Shown in pieces: positions 6,770-16,316 of a DNA stretch of 64,000 nt. The notes below the pieces were generated by a model, which ran no database searches, was not told where the DNA came from, and saw only the letters and a program-made list of their open reading frames with translations. Location: assembly GCF_003412465.1 (NCBI RefSeq), contig NZ_QTJV01000015.1, forward strand, positions 1 through 64,000. The letters run 5' to 3'. The stretch's first letter is position 1. Each line of letters opens with the position of its first letter. Source of the stretch: Chitinophaga silvisoli (GTDB lineage: Bacteria > Bacteroidota > Bacteroidia > Chitinophagales > Chitinophagaceae). Position numbers and translations under genes: made by a program.

Positions 6770-9700
6770 ATGACAATGTCAACTCAACAGCTGGTTAACC
6801 TTTTGCGACGCGGCGTTATTCCGCTTTCGCTGGTACTCACTGCCGGCCTTTGTACCCAGGCACGCGCTACAAACCGTACGCTGAAAAACAATTCCTGCTT
6901 TCAGGACACCAGTGCTCCCCGCATTACCGTCAAAGGCCGTGTAACAGATGGCCAGTCACCCTTACCCGGTGTCACCGTGCGTGAAAAGGGCACCAACAAA
7001 GGCGTAATCACCGATGGCGAAGGTGTCTTTACCATTACTGTAAAAAGTAATGCCACGCTGGAATTTTCCCAGGTAGGTCTTAATACTGTATACGAAGCAG
7101 TAGCCGGCCGTACATCCCTCAGTGTAACACTGGAAGCCGCCACAAAAGGCCTCAATGAAGTGGTAGTAACGGCACTGGGCATACGTCGGGAAGCAAAAAC
7201 ACTTACCTTCTCCGCACAGAAACTGGACGGCGCTAAACTCAATGAAGCCAGGGATGCCAACTTCGTCAACAGCCTTTCCGGTAAAGTAGCCGGTGTTGCC
7301 ATCACCCAATCCGCATCCGGACCCGGTGGCGCTTCGCGCGTTGTACTCCGTGGTAACCGCTCTATACAGGGCAATAACAACGCCCTGTTTGTAGTAGATG
7401 GCGTGGCCATTGACAACTCCACCCCCGACCAGCTGGGTAGCGACTTTGGTGGTTACAATGGGAGTGATGGTGCTGCGAACATCAACCCTGATGATATCGA
7501 ATCTGTCAATATCATGAAAGGCGCTGCTGCAGCCGCATTGTACGGTAGTCGTGCTGCCAACGGGGCCATCATCATCACAACCAAAAAAGGTAAATCAGGC
7601 AGTACTTCACTTGAATACAATGGTGGTGTAGCCGTAGAGAATCCGTTTGTCCTGCCTAAGTTTCAGAATACCTATGGACAGGGAAATGGTGGCGTATATG
7701 CTGCCAATGCCAGCGGTAGCTGGGGCTCAGATACTACTACCTATGCTGACAATGTGAAAAGTTTTTTCCGTAGCGCACTCACCCTCAATAATGCAGTGGC
7801 TGTAACCGGAGGAAATGAGAAAACGCAGGGCTATATTTCTTATGCTAATAACCGCATCGAAGGTATTGTCCCCGGCAATGATCTGAAAAGACATACAGTC
7901 AACCTGCGCCTGAATACCCAGTTATCCAAACGCTTCTCTACCGATGCTAAACTCACTTATGTAAACCAGGAGATCGACAATAAGCCCCGTGGTGGCGAAG
8001 AGAATGGCTTAATCATTGACCTGTACAAAGTGCCCCGCAGCGTAAGTGCAGATCAGTTGAAAAACTATGAAACCACCAATGCCAGTACAGGACAACCCGT
8101 GCCCCTGTACTGGATCCCTTCTTCATCTATCTATATGAACCCTTACTGGATGGCTAACCGTACATCTTACGATGAAACGCGCAACCGCATTATGGCCCTG
8201 GGTTCCGCCAGATACGAAATCACACCCTGGCTCAGCCTCCAGGGACGTTATACCCTGGATAGATACGCCGATAAGATCCTGAATACCTATAACAATGGAA
8301 CACTGCTCTTCGCGCAGCCTGGCGGCTCTATGACCGTGGGTTTCAGAGATGTCACAGAGCGTAATGCGGATGTGCTCCTCTCCGGGCATAATAATCTCGG
8401 CAGGCAACTGACCATTACCTACAACCTGGGTGCCAGTGACCTGGTCAGAAAGAACAGCTATTCAGCAACTACTGCCAATGGTTTAAACATTGCTAATAAA
8501 TTCGACCTGCTGTATGCAAGCGCCAGAAGTGTCACTACTTCTTCTGTAGACAGGGACCTGCAGTCAATATACGGAAGTGCGAATATCGCATTCAAAGACT
8601 ACCTCTTCCTCGATGTGAGTGGTAGAAATGACTGGTCTTCCACACTGCCTAAGCCTTATTCCTTCTTCTATCCTTCAGTAGGCTTGTCCGCAATCATCTC
8701 TGATATTGCCACCCTTCCATCATGGGTTACTTTCGGTAAAGTACGTGCTTCTTATACGCGTGTAGGTAATGACGCGGATCCTTACTTATTATTACAAACC
8801 TATACTTATGAAGAAGGAGGCAGCAGTGGCTACATCCGCAGAGACGCTACCAAGGCAATCGGTGATCTGAAACCGGAACAAACTACTGCATGGGAAGCTG
8901 GCCTGGAATGGCGCTTCTTCAATAGCCGTATCGGCCTGGATGTGACCCTTTACAAAACCAACTCTGTCAATCAGCTCTTACGCCTGGCATTGGCCCCTGC
9001 ATCAGGTTTTGATGATCAGTACATCAATGCCGGTAACATCCAGAACAAAGGAATAGAACTTACACTCAATGGTACACCCATCAAAAAAGAACATTTCCAG
9101 TGGGATGTAACACTGAACTATGCTGTCAATACCAACAAGGTGATCAGCCTGAGTCCCGATATTAAACAGGCTGTGCTGGGTGGTAACAGCTTTGGCCGTA
9201 CAGCTACCCCTATCGTGAAGGAAGGAGGTGCTTATGGCGATCTTTATGCCACCCGTTGGGCTAGAGATGCGAATGGCAATTTCCTGGTGGATGATAATGG
9301 AAAACCTATTGGCACCTCCACTACAGCATACATTGGCAACTATAATCCAAAGTATACACTGGGTCTCACAAATACTTTCACTTATAAAAACTGGTCGCTC
9401 AGCTTCCTGATCGATGGAAAAGTGGGAGGTGTGATGACTTCAGGTACAGAAGCCACTATGGCCTTTGACGGCACCGCCGCTTACACCACAAAATATCGTG
9501 ATGGTGCCTGGGTACTCCCTGCTGTCGTACAGTCGTCCAAAGAAGTCAATGAAAAAGCAATTGATGCAGAAAACTTCTGGACAACCGTATCAGGAGGCCG
9601 TTACAGCTGGGGTGAATTCTTTGTATACGATGCTACCAACTTCCGTATCAGGGAGCTCTCTCTTGGTTATCATTTCAGGCTGAAGCCCAATGGCATCTTC

Positions 9701-9904
9701 AAGGCAGCAAAAGTTTCATTCGTAGGCAGAAATGTATTGTTCCTGTATAGAGGATCCGCTAAGCTGGACATTCCCGGTATTGGCAAGCGTAAGATGAACT
9801 TTGACCCTGACGTGAATCTGGGTGCAGGTAATTTCCAGGGTATTGAGTTTGGTAACCTACCCACCACCCGCAGCCTTGGCCTGAACCTTAAGCTCTCATT
9901 CTAA
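6770..9904 (+). CDS. SusC/RagA-family TonB-linked outer membrane receptor
   Basis: This 1044-aa protein imports large nutrients across the outer membrane with TonB energy. It has an N-terminal signal segment (about residues 10-33), a carboxypeptidase-regulatory-like beta domain at about 50-130 (ITVKGRVTDGQSPLPGVTV), a plug domain at about 140-270 with VVDGVAIDN and the MKGAAAAALYGSRAANGAI box typical of SusC, and a C-terminal beta-barrel ending in LKLSF. It pairs with the SusD-like lipoprotein 11 bases downstream. No glycoside hydrolase or anti-sigma gene lies next to it, so the substrate cannot be named; peptide or glycan is possible. The start ATG at 6770 has an alternative two codons later. 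Confidence 0.95.
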   Translation: MTMSTQQLVNLLRRGVIPLSLVLTAGLCTQARATNRTLKNNSCFQDTSAPRITVKGRVTDGQSPLPGVTVREKGTNKGVITDGEGVFTITVKSNATLEFSQVGLNTVYEAVAGRTSLSVTLEAATKGLNEVVVTALGIRREAKTLTFSAQKLDGAKLNEARDANFVNSLSGKVAGVAITQSASGPGGASRVVLRGNRSIQGNNNALFVVDGVAIDNSTPDQLGSDFGGYNGSDGAANINPDDIESVNIMKGAAAAALYGSRAANGAIIITTKKGKSGSTSLEYNGGVAVENPFVLPKFQNTYGQGNGGVYAANASGSWGSDTTTYADNVKSFFRSALTLNNAVAVTGGNEKTQGYISYANNRIEGIVPGNDLKRHTVNLRLNTQLSKRFSTDAKLTYVNQEIDNKPRGGEENGLIIDLYKVPRSVSADQLKNYETTNASTGQPVPLYWIPSSSIYMNPYWMANRTSYDETRNRIMALGSARYEITPWLSLQGRYTLDRYADKILNTYNNGTLLFAQPGGSMTVGFRDVTERNADVLLSGHNNLGRQLTITYNLGASDLVRKNSYSATTANGLNIANKFDLLYASARSVTTSSVDRDLQSIYGSANIAFKDYLFLDVSGRNDWSSTLPKPYSFFYPSVGLSAIISDIATLPSWVTFGKVRASYTRVGNDADPYLLLQTYTYEEGGSSGYIRRDATKAIGDLKPEQTTAWEAGLEWRFFNSRIGLDVTLYKTNSVNQLLRLALAPASGFDDQYINAGNIQNKGIELTLNGTPIKKEHFQWDVTLNYAVNTNKVISLSPDIKQAVLGGNSFGRTATPIVKEGGAYGDLYATRWARDANGNFLVDDNGKPIGTSTTAYIGNYNPKYTLGLTNTFTYKNWSLSFLIDGKVGGVMTSGTEATMAFDGTAAYTTKYRDGAWVLPAVVQSSKEVNEKAIDAENFWTTVSGGRYSWGEFFVYDATNFRIRELSLGYHFRLKPNGIFKAAKVSFVGRNVLFLYRGSAKLDIPGIGKRKMNFDPDVNLGAGNFQGIEFGNLPTTRSLGLNLKLSF

Positions 9905-9915
9905 AAATTGAATCC

Positions 9916-11481
9916 ATGCAATTTCATCAATCACATATATTTCGCCTGCTGCTTGCCATAGTACTGCTGAGTGCCTGTACAAAAGACTTTGACAGCAAGA
10001 ATATCAACCCGGTAAAGGTGGTGGAAATCACGCCGCAGGAACTACCTTTCCTCTTCTCAAAAGCAGAAGCAGCCGCTTCCTACACCGGTGGCGATTACCA
10101 GGTAGCGCAGAATCTCTTCGCAGATTTGTACGCCCAGTACTTTGCTACCACTGCCACTTACTTCCCCTCGGACAGGTACGTGATGCGCTTTGACTGGGTC
10201 AGGACCCACTGGACAAATCATTATACCCAAACAGTGCCCCAGCTGCAAACTATCTTTGCATATACAGACAAGGATTCTCCGGAACAGGCACTGGCTCATA
10301 TCATCTGGGCCTTCGCCTTTCAAAGGTTGACAGACTACTACGGCCCTGTCCCTTATTTTCAGGCAGGTCAGCCCCTTACTTCTATCCCATACGATCCGCA
10401 GGATGAGATCTACGATGATCTTTTCAAACACCTGGATACCGCCGTTACAATCCTGGCTGCCAACACCAGTGCCAAGCCATTTGGCTCCTTTGACCTGATC
10501 TATGGCGGGGATGCCGCTAAATGGCTCAAATTTGCCAATACGCTGCGTTTACGACTTGCACTGAGAGTTTCTATGGTAGACCCTTCACGGGGCAAAACAG
10601 AAGCTGAAAAGGCCGTTGCTGCAGGAGTAATGACGACCACTGCTGACGATGCCCTCATGAAAAAATCAGCTACCGTCACTACTGATGGAAATGGCCTTTC
10701 TACCATTGCCGGCTGGAACGAGTTTCGCATGAGTGCTGCCATGGAATCCATGCTCAGGGGGTACAAAGACCCGCGCATGCCTGTCTATTTCCAGCCTGCC
10801 ATCAAAACCGGCGAATACCATGGTGTACGCAACGGGCTCACTGCTGCTCAGCTGAATATCCAGCAGAACACCAACGACTACAATTCCAATGTAGGCACCC
10901 GCTGGATGGGCTGGAGTGCTGCTGATAATAAATGGGTGAATATTTATGGTACCTCCCAAAATATCCTGCATTGCGCAGAAGCCTACTTCCTGCGTGCAGA
11001 AGGTGCGCTGAATGGCTGGGATATGGGCGATGATGCCCGGCAGCTGTATGAAACCGGTATTGCCATGTCTATGAGACAATGGGGTATCACGGACGAAGCA
11101 GCTATAGCAGCATACGTAAGCAGTACCGACACTGCCATTGCTCCCGGAGACCAGCAGCATTCTCCTGCTGTTACCAAAGCACTCATCAAATGGGCGGCAT
11201 CAGAAGAGCTACAGCGTGAGCAGATCGGCACACAGAAATGGCTGGCACTCTATCCGGATGGATTTGAAGCCTGGGCCGAGGTAAGGCGTAGTGGTTATCC
11301 TCACCTGTACGAGGTAGTGCAGATTGATAATGCAGATATTCCTGCTGGTACTGCCATACACCGCATTCCGTTTATAGAGCTGGAAAAACAAACCAATGGC
11401 GCTGCTGTGGAGAAAGCAACGACCTTGTTAAAAGGCCCTGACAATGCCTCAACATTGTTATGGTGGGATGTGAAGGAATAA
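9916..11481 (+). CDS. SusD/RagB-family nutrient-binding lipoprotein
   Basis: This 521-aa lipoprotein caps the SusC channel on the cell surface and binds the nutrient. The signal peptide ends in the lipobox LLSAC with Cys21 as lipidation site. The remainder is helical with SusD-like features such as DLYAQYFATT, RLTDYYGPVPYF near 135-150, AEAYFLRAEGA near 355, and a C-terminal PFIELEKQTN. It resembles the SusD_2 subgroup usually found with peptide-type or unknown-substrate SusC partners. It is in one operon with the SusC gene (11-base gap) and ends just before a strong terminator. Confidence 0.92.
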   Translation: MQFHQSHIFRLLLAIVLLSACTKDFDSKNINPVKVVEITPQELPFLFSKAEAAASYTGGDYQVAQNLFADLYAQYFATTATYFPSDRYVMRFDWVRTHWTNHYTQTVPQLQTIFAYTDKDSPEQALAHIIWAFAFQRLTDYYGPVPYFQAGQPLTSIPYDPQDEIYDDLFKHLDTAVTILAANTSAKPFGSFDLIYGGDAAKWLKFANTLRLRLALRVSMVDPSRGKTEAEKAVAAGVMTTTADDALMKKSATVTTDGNGLSTIAGWNEFRMSAAMESMLRGYKDPRMPVYFQPAIKTGEYHGVRNGLTAAQLNIQQNTNDYNSNVGTRWMGWSAADNKWVNIYGTSQNILHCAEAYFLRAEGALNGWDMGDDARQLYETGIAMSMRQWGITDEAAIAAYVSSTDTAIAPGDQQHSPAVTKALIKWAASEELQREQIGTQKWLALYPDGFEAWAEVRRSGYPHLYEVVQIDNADIPAGTAIHRIPFIELEKQTNGAAVEKATTLLKGPDNASTLLWWDVKE

Positions 11482-11482
11482 A

Positions 11483-11519
11483 AAAAGGAGGTGTCTCATT
11501 ACCTGAGACACCTCCTTTT
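11483..11519. terminator. Bidirectional terminator between susD-like gene and acnB
   Basis: AAAAGGAGGTGTCTCA at 11483-11498 pairs perfectly with TGAGACACCTCCTTTT at 11504-11519 around a five-base loop, with an A run on the left and a T run on the right. It can end transcription from both convergent genes. Confidence 0.9.
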
Positions 11520-11536
11520 ATATCTTTTTACAAATC

Positions 11537-14332
11537 TTAGTAAGCCAGGCTATCTTTAGCTACTGCAGCCAGGTTTTTCAGCGGAGGCGCAAACTTAGTC
11601 AGGTCAATACCTTCCACAGCTGCTTTGTACTCTTCCATATTAGGAATTCTTCCCAATATCGCTGAAAGCACTACTACCGGTGTAGATGCCAGCAGAGACT
11701 CACCTTTCTTACGGTCAGAATCTTCTACCACTCTACCCTGGAACAGGCGGGTGGATGTCGCCATCACCGTATCACCTTTCGCCGCTTTTTCCTGGTTACC
11801 CATACACAGGTTACAACCCGGACGCTCCAGGTACATCATGTTCTCATATTCTGTACGTGCAGTGCCTTTCGGAGCCGCATCGTTGAATTCAAAGCCGGAA
11901 TACTTCTGCAGGATTTCCCAGTCACCCTCTGCCTTCAGTTCATCAATGATGTTATAAGTAGGAGCGGCTACTACCAGTGGTGCATGGAACTCTACCTTAC
12001 CCTGCTGTTTTTCCAGGTTCTTAAGCATCTGGGAAACGATTTTCAGGTCACCCTTGTGCACCATGCAGGATCCTACGAAACCAAGATCCACTTTCTTTGC
12101 ATCACCATAGTAAGACAGGCCGCGGATAGTATCGTGGGTATATCTCTTGGAAACGTCGTCGTTGTTTACATCCGGATCCGCGATCATTGGTTCAACGATC
12201 ACATCCAGGTCCACTACTACCTCAGCATAATATTTAGCATTCGCATCAGGAGCCAAAGCTGGTTTTTCACCTGACTTAATCTCCGCGATTCTCTTATCAG
12301 CCTTATTGATCAGTCCCTGCAGCACCTGTTTGCTGTTATCCATACCTTTTTCAATCATGATCTGGATCCTGCCTTTCGCAATTTCCAGTGATTTAATCAG
12401 GGTATCATCTTCAGAGATACAGATGGAGGCTTTCGCTTTCATTTCTGCAGTCCAGTCAGTGAAGGTGAATGCCTGGTCAGCAGGAAGTGTACCGATGTGT
12501 ACTTCAATTACTCTACCCTGGAACACGTTCTCACCAGCGAATTTCTGGAGCATCTGTGCCTGTGTGGCATGTACTACATCGCGGAAGTCCATGTGCTCCT
12601 TCATCTGGCCTTTGAAGGTTACTTTCACTGATTCAGGGATTGGCATAGAAGCCTCACCTGTAGCCAGTGCCAGCGCAACGGTACCTGAGTCAGCACCAAA
12701 TGCAACGCCTTTGGACATCCTTGTGTGAGAGTCACCGCCAATGATGATGGCCCACTCATCTATCGTAATATCATTCAGTACTTTGTGAATTACATCCGTC
12801 ATGGAGTGATATTCGCCTTTCGGGTCACGTGCAGTGATCAAACCAAAATCATTCATGAACTTCATGAGTTTTGGAATGTTTGCCTGCGCTTTCTTATCCC
12901 ATACAGATGCGGTATGACAACCAGACTGGTAAGCACCATCTACGATTGGAGAAATCGTGGTAGCTGCCATTGATTCCAGTTCCTGGGCAGTCATCAGACC
13001 AGTCGTATCCTGGGAACCTACAATGTTTACTTCTACGCGAACATCTGAACCGGCATGTAATACTTTACCTGGAGCGATACCCACTGCATTTTTGTTAAAG
13101 ATCTTTTCTACTGCTGTCAGACCCTGACCTTCAACAGAAACTTCTTTAGGCAGTGCAAATACAGGAGTTGGCTCTATACCGAGGATCTTAGCCGCTACAG
13201 TCTGGATCTTTTTACCGAATACGATGGCATATGATCCGCCGGCCTTGATGAATTCCATTTTTTGAGGCGTGAGAGCCTTTGAAATGTCAATCAGTTCTTT
13301 ATCGCCATTGTAGAGCTTTTTCGTTTTTGTGTTGATTGTCAGCACGGTGCCGGTAGCTACGGAGTATACTTCCTCCAGGATATGTTCACCCTGTTCGTTA
13401 CGAACGAGTTTACCATTTTCGTCCAGCTTCTTCACCCAGTTTTTCAGGTCAATACCAATACCACCAGTTACATCAACTGTAGTGAGGAAGATAGGAGAGA
13501 TCCCGTTTGTACCACCTACAATCGGTGCAATATTTACGAATGGTACATAAGGACTTGCCTGTTTACCTGTCCAGAGAGCCACGTTATTTACGCCGGACAT
13601 TCTGGATGAACCTACACCCATGGTACCTTTATCAGCAATCAGCATCACACTCTTGTCAGGGTGTTGTGCCTGCAGGGCTCTGATTTCAGCCTGTGCCTGG
13701 GGAGTGATCATGCATAAACCATGCAGCTCACGGTCAGACCTGGAGTGTGCCTGATTACCAGGAGAGAGTAAGTCAGTAGAAATATCACCTTCACCGGCAA
13801 TGAAAGTTACTATCTTGATTTCTTCCGGTACATCAGCAAGCTTAGTGAAGAATTCCGCCTTAGCGTAACTTTCAAGAATCTCCCTGGCAATGGGATTTTC
13901 ATTTTTGAATGCTTCTTTCAGACGGTCAGTGTCCGCATCGTAAAGGAAAACCTGTGTTTTCAGCACTTCTGCAGCATCTTTAGCAATAGCAGCATCAGCT
14001 CCCAACGCCAGATCCAGCAACACTTCAATAGAAGGACCACCCTTCATATGAGACAACAGTTCAAAAGCAAAAGCAGGAGTAATCTCTTCTACTTTAGATG
14101 TACCCAGGATGATTTCCTTTAAAAATTGAGCTTTCACCCCAGCTGCGCTGGTAGTCCCCGGCAACACGTTATAAATGAAGAAATTTAGGGAATCCTTTCT
14201 GTTTACATTTCCGAGATCTTTAATTTGTGCGATGATTTCACTTAGTAATTCGGCTCCATCAATCGGCTTCGGATGTAGTCCCAGACCTTTTCTTTCTTCT
14301 ATCTCCCTGAGATATTCATTATAACGACTCAT
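11537..14332 (-). CDS. acnB: Aconitate hydratase B (aconitase / 2-methylisocitrate dehydratase)
   Basis: AcnB interconverts citrate and isocitrate in the TCA cycle through a [4Fe-4S] cluster and usually also handles 2-methylisocitrate. The 931-aa protein has the AcnB order: N-terminal HEAT-like domain (residues 1-160), then the swivel domain and the three catalytic domains. Cluster ligands are visible as GSCMVHKG (Cys about 756) and PGCNLCMGNQ (Cys about 840 and 843). I chose the ATG at 14332 (MSRYNEYL) instead of one 10 codons upstream, because family members start this way and the upstream codons overlap the promoter. It is longer than the E. coli protein by some 65 residues, as usual in Bacteroidota. 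Confidence 0.95.
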   Translation of the reverse strand: MSRYNEYLREIEERKGLGLHPKPIDGAELLSEIIAQIKDLGNVNRKDSLNFFIYNVLPGTTSAAGVKAQFLKEIILGTSKVEEITPAFAFELLSHMKGGPSIEVLLDLALGADAAIAKDAAEVLKTQVFLYDADTDRLKEAFKNENPIAREILESYAKAEFFTKLADVPEEIKIVTFIAGEGDISTDLLSPGNQAHSRSDRELHGLCMITPQAQAEIRALQAQHPDKSVMLIADKGTMGVGSSRMSGVNNVALWTGKQASPYVPFVNIAPIVGGTNGISPIFLTTVDVTGGIGIDLKNWVKKLDENGKLVRNEQGEHILEEVYSVATGTVLTINTKTKKLYNGDKELIDISKALTPQKMEFIKAGGSYAIVFGKKIQTVAAKILGIEPTPVFALPKEVSVEGQGLTAVEKIFNKNAVGIAPGKVLHAGSDVRVEVNIVGSQDTTGLMTAQELESMAATTISPIVDGAYQSGCHTASVWDKKAQANIPKLMKFMNDFGLITARDPKGEYHSMTDVIHKVLNDITIDEWAIIIGGDSHTRMSKGVAFGADSGTVALALATGEASMPIPESVKVTFKGQMKEHMDFRDVVHATQAQMLQKFAGENVFQGRVIEVHIGTLPADQAFTFTDWTAEMKAKASICISEDDTLIKSLEIAKGRIQIMIEKGMDNSKQVLQGLINKADKRIAEIKSGEKPALAPDANAKYYAEVVVDLDVIVEPMIADPDVNNDDVSKRYTHDTIRGLSYYGDAKKVDLGFVGSCMVHKGDLKIVSQMLKNLEKQQGKVEFHAPLVVAAPTYNIIDELKAEGDWEILQKYSGFEFNDAAPKGTARTEYENMMYLERPGCNLCMGNQEKAAKGDTVMATSTRLFQGRVVEDSDRKKGESLLASTPVVVLSAILGRIPNMEEYKAAVEGIDLTKFAPPLKNLAAVAKDSLAY

Positions 14333-14359
14333 AACAATTTTCTTTTTAAATGCGAGGCA

Positions 14360-14367
14360 CAAAGGTA
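14360..14367 (-). promoter_or_regulatory. Predicted -7 element of acnB
   Basis: On the minus strand TACCTTTG matches the Bacteroidota -7 consensus TAnnTTTG and lies 28 bases before the chosen acnB ATG, giving a leader of roughly 20 bases. No clear TTTG -33 box is visible at the expected distance. Confidence 0.55.
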
Positions 14368-14494
14368 ACTAATGTCAATAATATTACACAGTGCTGATGA
14401 GAAGATAACACGTTAGTGCAGGGCAAAAAAGATCCCGTTATCGATTTTTCATTTCGATAACCAATTGATTTGAGCTGGTTTATCTATTAAATAC

Positions 14495-15775
14495 TTAAAC
14501 GGTTTGTTTCCGCTGCGAGTGCTTCAAATAAATCACACAAATTACGCCCAGCGCTATCATCACTCCCAGACCTGCCGCTGTAAATGCCTCCAGGTAAGGT
14601 CTTACCGCCGCCATCACCTCAAAAAAGCTGTTTTCAGGATGGTCTACTGTAAGAATGCCTTTTACCAGGCCTGCAATTATCAAAGACACCCAGAATATTC
14701 CCAGACTTAACGTATTGACTCTTATTGATATCTGTAACCATTTACGGGTGCGGTCTGCCAGGTTGTCTACATCCAGTATATACCCGAAAGCCGCCAGCAG
14801 CAACATGGTATTGATCCCAATGGTAGTTCCCATCGCATGGGCCACCGTAATATGTGTACCATGGGTATAACGATTGATGGCAGGAATACTCATCATCAAT
14901 GCCAGCAGCAGATTGGCTGCTACCCATAATTCAGCAGCGCTTATAAAGCGGTAAACCACCAGGTGCCTGAATTTTCGGGCGGCTGTTAGCGTATGCCTGA
15001 AATCCCTGATTATGAGGATGATAATCACCCATTCAGTCATACTCACCCCATATGCTACTCCACGCATCCAGTTGCTGTTAGGCACGTTGTATACATGATG
15101 CCCCCAGTTGAACATCAGGTTAAATAAGCCCAGGAAGAACAGGAACCAGGGCTTTTTTTGCCGGGCCAGGCCAGCATTGCCACTGATTGCTACCAGCAGG
15201 TATACTGACAGCCCGTTGATCATCTGGTTCCAGGCCCCCACCATCGAGCCATTCGCTTTCCATTGTATAGTTACTTCTCTTAAAAAGGATTGCCTGAACC
15301 AGGGTATGTGCCAGAGGTTTTGCTCCAGGAAAGTGATCAGGAAAAACAGGATCCCCGTTGTCCACATCCAGTAATAAACAGGTGCACCCTTGGGCAGGCG
15401 CTTCATGAACACCGCCATGAAAAACAGCCATGCTGCCAGCAGTGGCAAATTCAGGTAAGCAGGGAACTCCCAGTATTCCCGGCCGCCGTAGTTCTGAAAA
15501 CCGTAGTTGACAAAAATTACCACAATGGTCAGCATCCATAACACCATGAAAGCCTTACTCTGCCTTCCGCTAAAATAACTGACGCAGCAGGCGGCTCCTG
15601 TAATAATCCAGAACAATGCAGCAGATGCATGCACCGGCCGCAATTCATGAAAAGGTAGGATCGTATTAAAGTTGGCAGGGAATAAAAATGCAAAAGACGC
15701 AAGCACACCTGCGATAACGGTCAGCAGCAGCAGCGCCAGCGCAAACCGGATAAATAATCGTTGTAAGTCCATCAT
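14495..15775 (-). CDS. NorB-like nitric oxide reductase catalytic subunit (heme-copper family), variant active site
   Basis: This 426-aa membrane protein belongs to the heme-copper oxidase superfamily, NOR type, which reduces NO to N2O. About 12 membrane helices are visible. Conserved features are LRPVHASAALFW (His49, low-spin heme), REYWEFP near 99-105, NWGHHVYN (His226/227, metal site) and HGTHITVAHAMGTTIG (His305, 308, 313). In helix VI, where canonical NorB has HLWVEG with the third FeB ligand His and a catalytic Glu, this protein reads NGSMVGAW, so His appears replaced by Asn175 and Glu by Val. The start at 15775 lies five bases after the norC stop; a longer frame upstream overlaps norC and is rejected. 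It forms an operon with the norC-like gene. Confidence 0.8.
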   Translation of the reverse strand: MMDLQRLFIRFALALLLLTVIAGVLASFAFLFPANFNTILPFHELRPVHASAALFWIITGAACCVSYFSGRQSKAFMVLWMLTIVVIFVNYGFQNYGGREYWEFPAYLNLPLLAAWLFFMAVFMKRLPKGAPVYYWMWTTGILFFLITFLEQNLWHIPWFRQSFLREVTIQWKANGSMVGAWNQMINGLSVYLLVAISGNAGLARQKKPWFLFFLGLFNLMFNWGHHVYNVPNSNWMRGVAYGVSMTEWVIIILIIRDFRHTLTAARKFRHLVVYRFISAAELWVAANLLLALMMSIPAINRYTHGTHITVAHAMGTTIGINTMLLLAAFGYILDVDNLADRTRKWLQISIRVNTLSLGIFWVSLIIAGLVKGILTVDHPENSFFEVMAAVRPYLEAFTAAGLGVMIALGVICVIYLKHSQRKQTV

Positions 15776-15780
15776 AGATT

Positions 15781-16182
15781 CTAAAAAATATAGGTTCCTG
15801 TCCAGTGTACTGATTCCTTGCCTACACGGCTTTTGCCGCTTTTGTCCACCCATCGTAGAAACGATACCAGGGAGTTCATTTCCTCCTCAGTCAGGTGCAG
15901 GTCAGGCATTTTGTCAGTACCATTTTTCATAAAAGCCTTCATGTAAGCATCGCTCCCCCTGGTGGGATCAGAAGCGATATTAGTGAGGTCGGGCCCCATA
16001 TACCCGCCAAGACCATAGAGCTGGTGACAGGTGTGGCAATTTTTGTTCTGCCATACCTGCCATCCGGAGAGGACGCTGGCCGTTGGCTGAACAGGTGTCT
16101 TTTCAGAACTGCTGTAGATGTAAACGTAAAACGAATAGATAAAAAATAAGATTGTTAGTGTAACCCAAAGTTTAAACTTCAT
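15781..16182 (-). CDS. norC: NorC-like membrane-anchored cytochrome c of nitric oxide reductase
   Basis: The 133-aa protein passes electrons to the NorB-like subunit. An N-terminal membrane anchor (about residues 5-23) is followed by one c-type heme domain: CHTCHQLYGLGGYMGPDLTN near residues 49-68, with CxxCH for covalent heme and KMPDL near 91 supplying the probable axial Met. The sequence WVDKSG near the C-terminus is also typical of NorC. It is the first gene of a two-gene operon and is preceded by a promoter with an FNR-like box. Confidence 0.88.
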   Translation of the reverse strand: MKFKLWVTLTILFFIYSFYVYIYSSSEKTPVQPTASVLSGWQVWQNKNCHTCHQLYGLGGYMGPDLTNIASDPTRGSDAYMKAFMKNGTDKMPDLHLTEEEMNSLVSFLRWVDKSGKSRVGKESVHWTGTYIF

Positions 16183-16198
16183 TTATAGGGATTTCACC

Positions 16199-16241
16199 CA
16201 AAATTACACCATGCCTTTTGCTCCAATTATGATCTGCATCA
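16199..16241 (-). promoter_or_regulatory. norC promoter with FNR/DNR-like box
   Basis: The minus strand carries a -7 element TAATTTTG at 16206-16199, 16 bases before the norC ATG. TGAT-CTGC-ATCA at 16230-16241 matches the core of the FNR/DNR consensus TTGAT-N4-ATCAA. With a start site at about 16193 its centre lies near -42, the position typical of class II activation by CRP/FNR-family regulators. Low-oxygen or NO-responsive control of the reductase is inferred. Confidence 0.55.
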
Positions 16242-16250
16242 GGCACAAAT

Positions 16251-16312
16251 AAAAAGGTTGTATCAAAAGTAAATTGAAGTGATTGAGTATTTCTTTTTGA
16301 TACAACCTTTTT
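16251..16312 (-). terminator. Long-stem terminator of the efflux operon
   Basis: AAAAAGGTTGTATCAAAA at 16251-16268 and TTTTGATACAACCTTTTT at 16295-16312 form a perfect 18-bp stem with a 26-base loop. It lies just after the TolC-family gene and before the norC promoter, so it separates the two operons. Confidence 0.7.
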
Positions 16313-16316
16313 TATC

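Noticed and set aside
6901..7422. Antisense frames inside the SusC gene
   Set aside because: They mirror the codon structure of a clearly recognised SusC gene and show no protein family features.
14495..15853. Longer NorB start at 15853
   Set aside because: It would overlap norC by over 70 bases and add a non-membrane N-terminus. The ATG at 15775 lies five bases after the norC stop.
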